Positions 62,215 to 64,000 of a stretch of 64,000 nt of DNA are shown here, one piece after another. Each line of letters starts with the position of its first letter. Position 1 is the first letter of the stretch. This DNA comes from Bacteroidota bacterium. Its GTDB lineage: Bacteria; Bacteroidota; Bacteroidia; Bacteroidales; Cfx3-03. The position numbers were made by a program, and so were the translations under genes. Where the stretch lies: NCBI GenBank assembly GCA_013390605.1, contig JACAUB010000001.1, positions 4,375,516 to 4,439,515 of the forward strand, written 5' to 3'. Under the pieces are notes generated by a model. That model was not told where the DNA came from. It saw only the letters and a program-made list of their open reading frames with translations, and searched no databases.

Positions 62215-64000
62215 TTATGAACCCAATACTATATTCACAATTTTTTTAGGAACCACAATAACTTTTTTAGGTGTCTTATTTTCCAAATATTTCTGTGCCT
62301 CGGGTGACTCAAGCACTGTCTTTTCAATTTCGGCAACTGTAAGATTTACAGGCAAGTCAATGGTAAATCTCATTTTACCATTAAATGATATTGCATAAGT
62401 AACCGAATCTTCCACAAGAAAGGCTTCATTGAACTCAGGGAAATGAGCTTCCATAATGGTTCCGTCATGTCCCATTAATTTCCAGAGCTCTTCGGCTAGG
62501 TGAGGAGCATATGATGAAATCAGAATCGCCATTGGCTCAAGAATTGCCCTTTTATGACATTTTAGATCGGTTAATTCGTTTACACAGATCATAAATGCAC
62601 TAACTGCAGTGTTAAATGAAAAGCGTTCAATATCATCCTGAATCTTTTTGATAGTACGGTGTAGCACTTTCAATTCGGCAGGAGTAGCAGCCTCTTCTGA
62701 AACGACAAAATCATTATTCTGATCGTGAAACAACTTCCAGAATTTACGAATAAATCTAAATACACCTTCAATACCATTAGTATCCCAAGGTTTAGATTGT
62801 TCCAGCGGTCCTAAAAACATTTCATACATTCGCAATGTATCTGCTCCATATTTCTCTACCAGGTCATCAGGATTCTGAACATTGTATTTCGACTTCGACA
62901 TTTTTTCAACTTCCCAACCACAGACATACTTTTCATGTTCAAGTATAAACTCAGCATCAGCAAATTGAGGTTGCCACTTCTTAAATGCTTCTACATCCAG
63001 AATATCGTTGTGAACAATGTTTACATCGACATGGATCTCCTGAACGTCATAATCTTTGCGAAGTCCGAAAGAAACGAACTTATTGGTACCGGTAATGCGA
63101 TAGGCAAAGTTAGAACGCCCTTGAATCATTCCCTGATTAATCAGCTTCTTAAAGGGCTCTTCGCATACTGAATAACCCAGATCGAATAAGAATTTATTCC
63201 AGAAACGTGAATAAATGAGGTGACCGGTAGCATGTTCGGCGCCTCCAATATATAAATCAACATTCTGCCAGTAACCAACTGCTTCTTTAGAAAAATATTC
63301 TTTGTCGTTACGAGGATCCATATATCTGAGATAGTATCCACTTGACCCTGCAAAACCAGGCATGGTGTTCGTCTCGAGTGCATACCCATCCTTGGTTGAC
63401 CAGTTTTTAGCTCGTGCCAAAGGAGGCTCACCGGTTTCAGTAGGCAGGTATTTATCAATTTCGGGCAATTCTAATGGAAGCTGATCTTCGTTAAGCATAT
63501 AAGGCATTCCATCTTTGTAATACACCGGAAAAGGTTCACCCCAATAACGTTGACGACTAAAGGTAGCATCGCGCAATCTGTAGTTGATAGTGCCATGCCC
63601 AATCTCAAGTTCTTCGGCCTTCTTAATAATAGCCTTGATTCCTTCTTTGACTGTTAAACCTGATATAAAATCTGAATTAATTAATACACCATCTTTAGAA
63701 TCGAATGACTCTTCCCATGTTGATGGATCTGTTGGCGTTTCGCCAGGCTTGTTGACTACCTGAATGATGGGTAGATTATAGAAACGGGCAAAAGAAAAGT
63801 CACGACTATCATGTGCAGGAACAGCCATAATAGCACCGGTTCCGTATCCCATCAAAACATAATCAGCGATCCAGATCTGGATTTCAGCTCCGTTAAATGG
63901 ATTGATTGCATAGGCCCCTGTAAACTCACCACTTACTTTTTTAACCTCGCTCATGCGTTCGCGTTCAGACCTATTCTTGGCCCATGTAACGTAAGCCTCT
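62215..64000 (-). CDS. leuS: Leucyl-tRNA synthetase, C-terminal part (5' end outside window)
   Basis: The frame is open at the right edge, and about 594 residues of a class I synthetase are visible. They include the end of the editing domain (Y-V-L-M-G-Y-G-T-G-A-I-M-A-V-P-A-H-D), the catalytic core block A-T-F-S-R-Q-R-Y-W-G, and the K-M-S-K-S-K-Y-N-V-Q signature that holds ATP. The helical anticodon-binding domain and a short C-terminal domain follow. It charges tRNA-Leu with leucine. An internal ATG at 63954 is not the start, as conserved sequence continues upstream of it. Confidence 0.95.
   Translation of the reverse strand, partial: EAYVTWAKNRSERERMSEVKKVSGEFTGAYAINPFNGAEIQIWIADYVLMGYGTGAIMAVPAHDSRDFSFARFYNLPIIQVVNKPGETPTDPSTWEESFDSKDGVLINSDFISGLTVKEGIKAIIKKAEELEIGHGTINYRLRDATFSRQRYWGEPFPVYYKDGMPYMLNEDQLPLELPEIDKYLPTETGEPPLARAKNWSTKDGYALETNTMPGFAGSSGYYLRYMDPRNDKEYFSKEAVGYWQNVDLYIGGAEHATGHLIYSRFWNKFLFDLGYSVCEEPFKKLINQGMIQGRSNFAYRITGTNKFVSFGLRKDYDVQEIHVDVNIVHNDILDVEAFKKWQPQFADAEFILEHEKYVCGWEVEKMSKSKYNVQNPDDLVEKYGADTLRMYEMFLGPLEQSKPWDTNGIEGVFRFIRKFWKLFHDQNNDFVVSEEAATPAELKVLHRTIKKIQDDIERFSFNTAVSAFMICVNELTDLKCHKRAILEPMAILISSYAPHLAEELWKLMGHDGTIMEAHFPEFNEAFLVEDSVTYAISFNGKMRFTIDLPVNLTVAEIEKTVLESPEAQKYLENKTPKKVIVVPKKIVNIVLGS

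Noticed and set aside
1..64000. tRNA or rRNA genes
   Set aside because: I scanned the intergenic stretches and saw no cloverleaf-like sequence or rRNA segments; a covariance-model search was not possible.

Overview
The window reads as chromosomal DNA of a member of the Bacteroidota. It is AT-rich, and it carries SusC/SusD-type and other TonB-dependent receptors, a DUF4249/TonB receptor pair, a DUF5686 protein, GH92/GH20/GH33 glycan-degrading enzymes, a LytTR two-component pair, and promoters with the Bacteroidota -7 box TAnnTTTG. Species cannot be named from the sequence alone. Both ends cut genes: a U32 peptidase lacks its start on the left and leuS lacks its start on the right.

Layout. 1-4.6 kb: U32 peptidase end, PHP phosphoesterase, a Ser-type sulfatase and an MFS exporter. 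4.7-7.9 kb (minus): DUF4249 lipoprotein plus TonB-dependent receptor. 8.4-9.9 kb: a lipoprotein/radical-SAM pair of unknown function. 10.1-14.4 kb: DUF5686 outer-membrane protein and a GT-C-like membrane protein. 14.8-31.6 kb: a sialic-acid locus with a creatininase-family protein and MFS transporter (+), a five-gene minus operon (sialidase, GH20 hexosaminidase, two-domain sialate O-acetylesterase, N-acetylneuraminate lyase, sialate mutarotase), susC/susD (+) and a FadR-type GntR regulator (+). 32.3-36.4 kb: a sensor kinase and a GH92 mannosidase. 36.5-37.3 kb: an HTH-TM-NTF2-like fusion. 37.6-47.6 kb: a four-gene, defence-like operon lying between a decayed yifB/comM fragment and a decayed IS transposase. 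47.8-64 kb: SGNH esterase, LytTR system, mnmA, tdh/kbl threonine catabolism, LysM lytic transglycosylase, a second sialidase, an unrecognised 601-aa protein and leuS.

How it works together. The sialic-acid locus contains three copies of one 13-bp palindrome (core ATGT-N3-ACAT), each beside the -7 box of one of the three transcription units. This suggests that the local GntR protein controls one divided regulon: outer-membrane capture (SusC/D), removal of O-acetyl groups and sialic acid, mutarotation, inner-membrane import and lyase cleavage. No ManNAc epimerase or kinase is in the window. Two 126-bp MITE-like repeats in the same orientation bracket most of this locus.

The most novel-looking content is the minus-strand operon at 38.6-46.1 kb: a C5-cytosine methyltransferase, a 990-aa protein with GHKL ATPase domains at both ends, a receiver-like protein with an unknown C-terminal region, and an SMC/OLD-type AAA ATPase with a TOPRIM-like tail. 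It looks like a restriction or anti-phage module that may signal by phosphotransfer.
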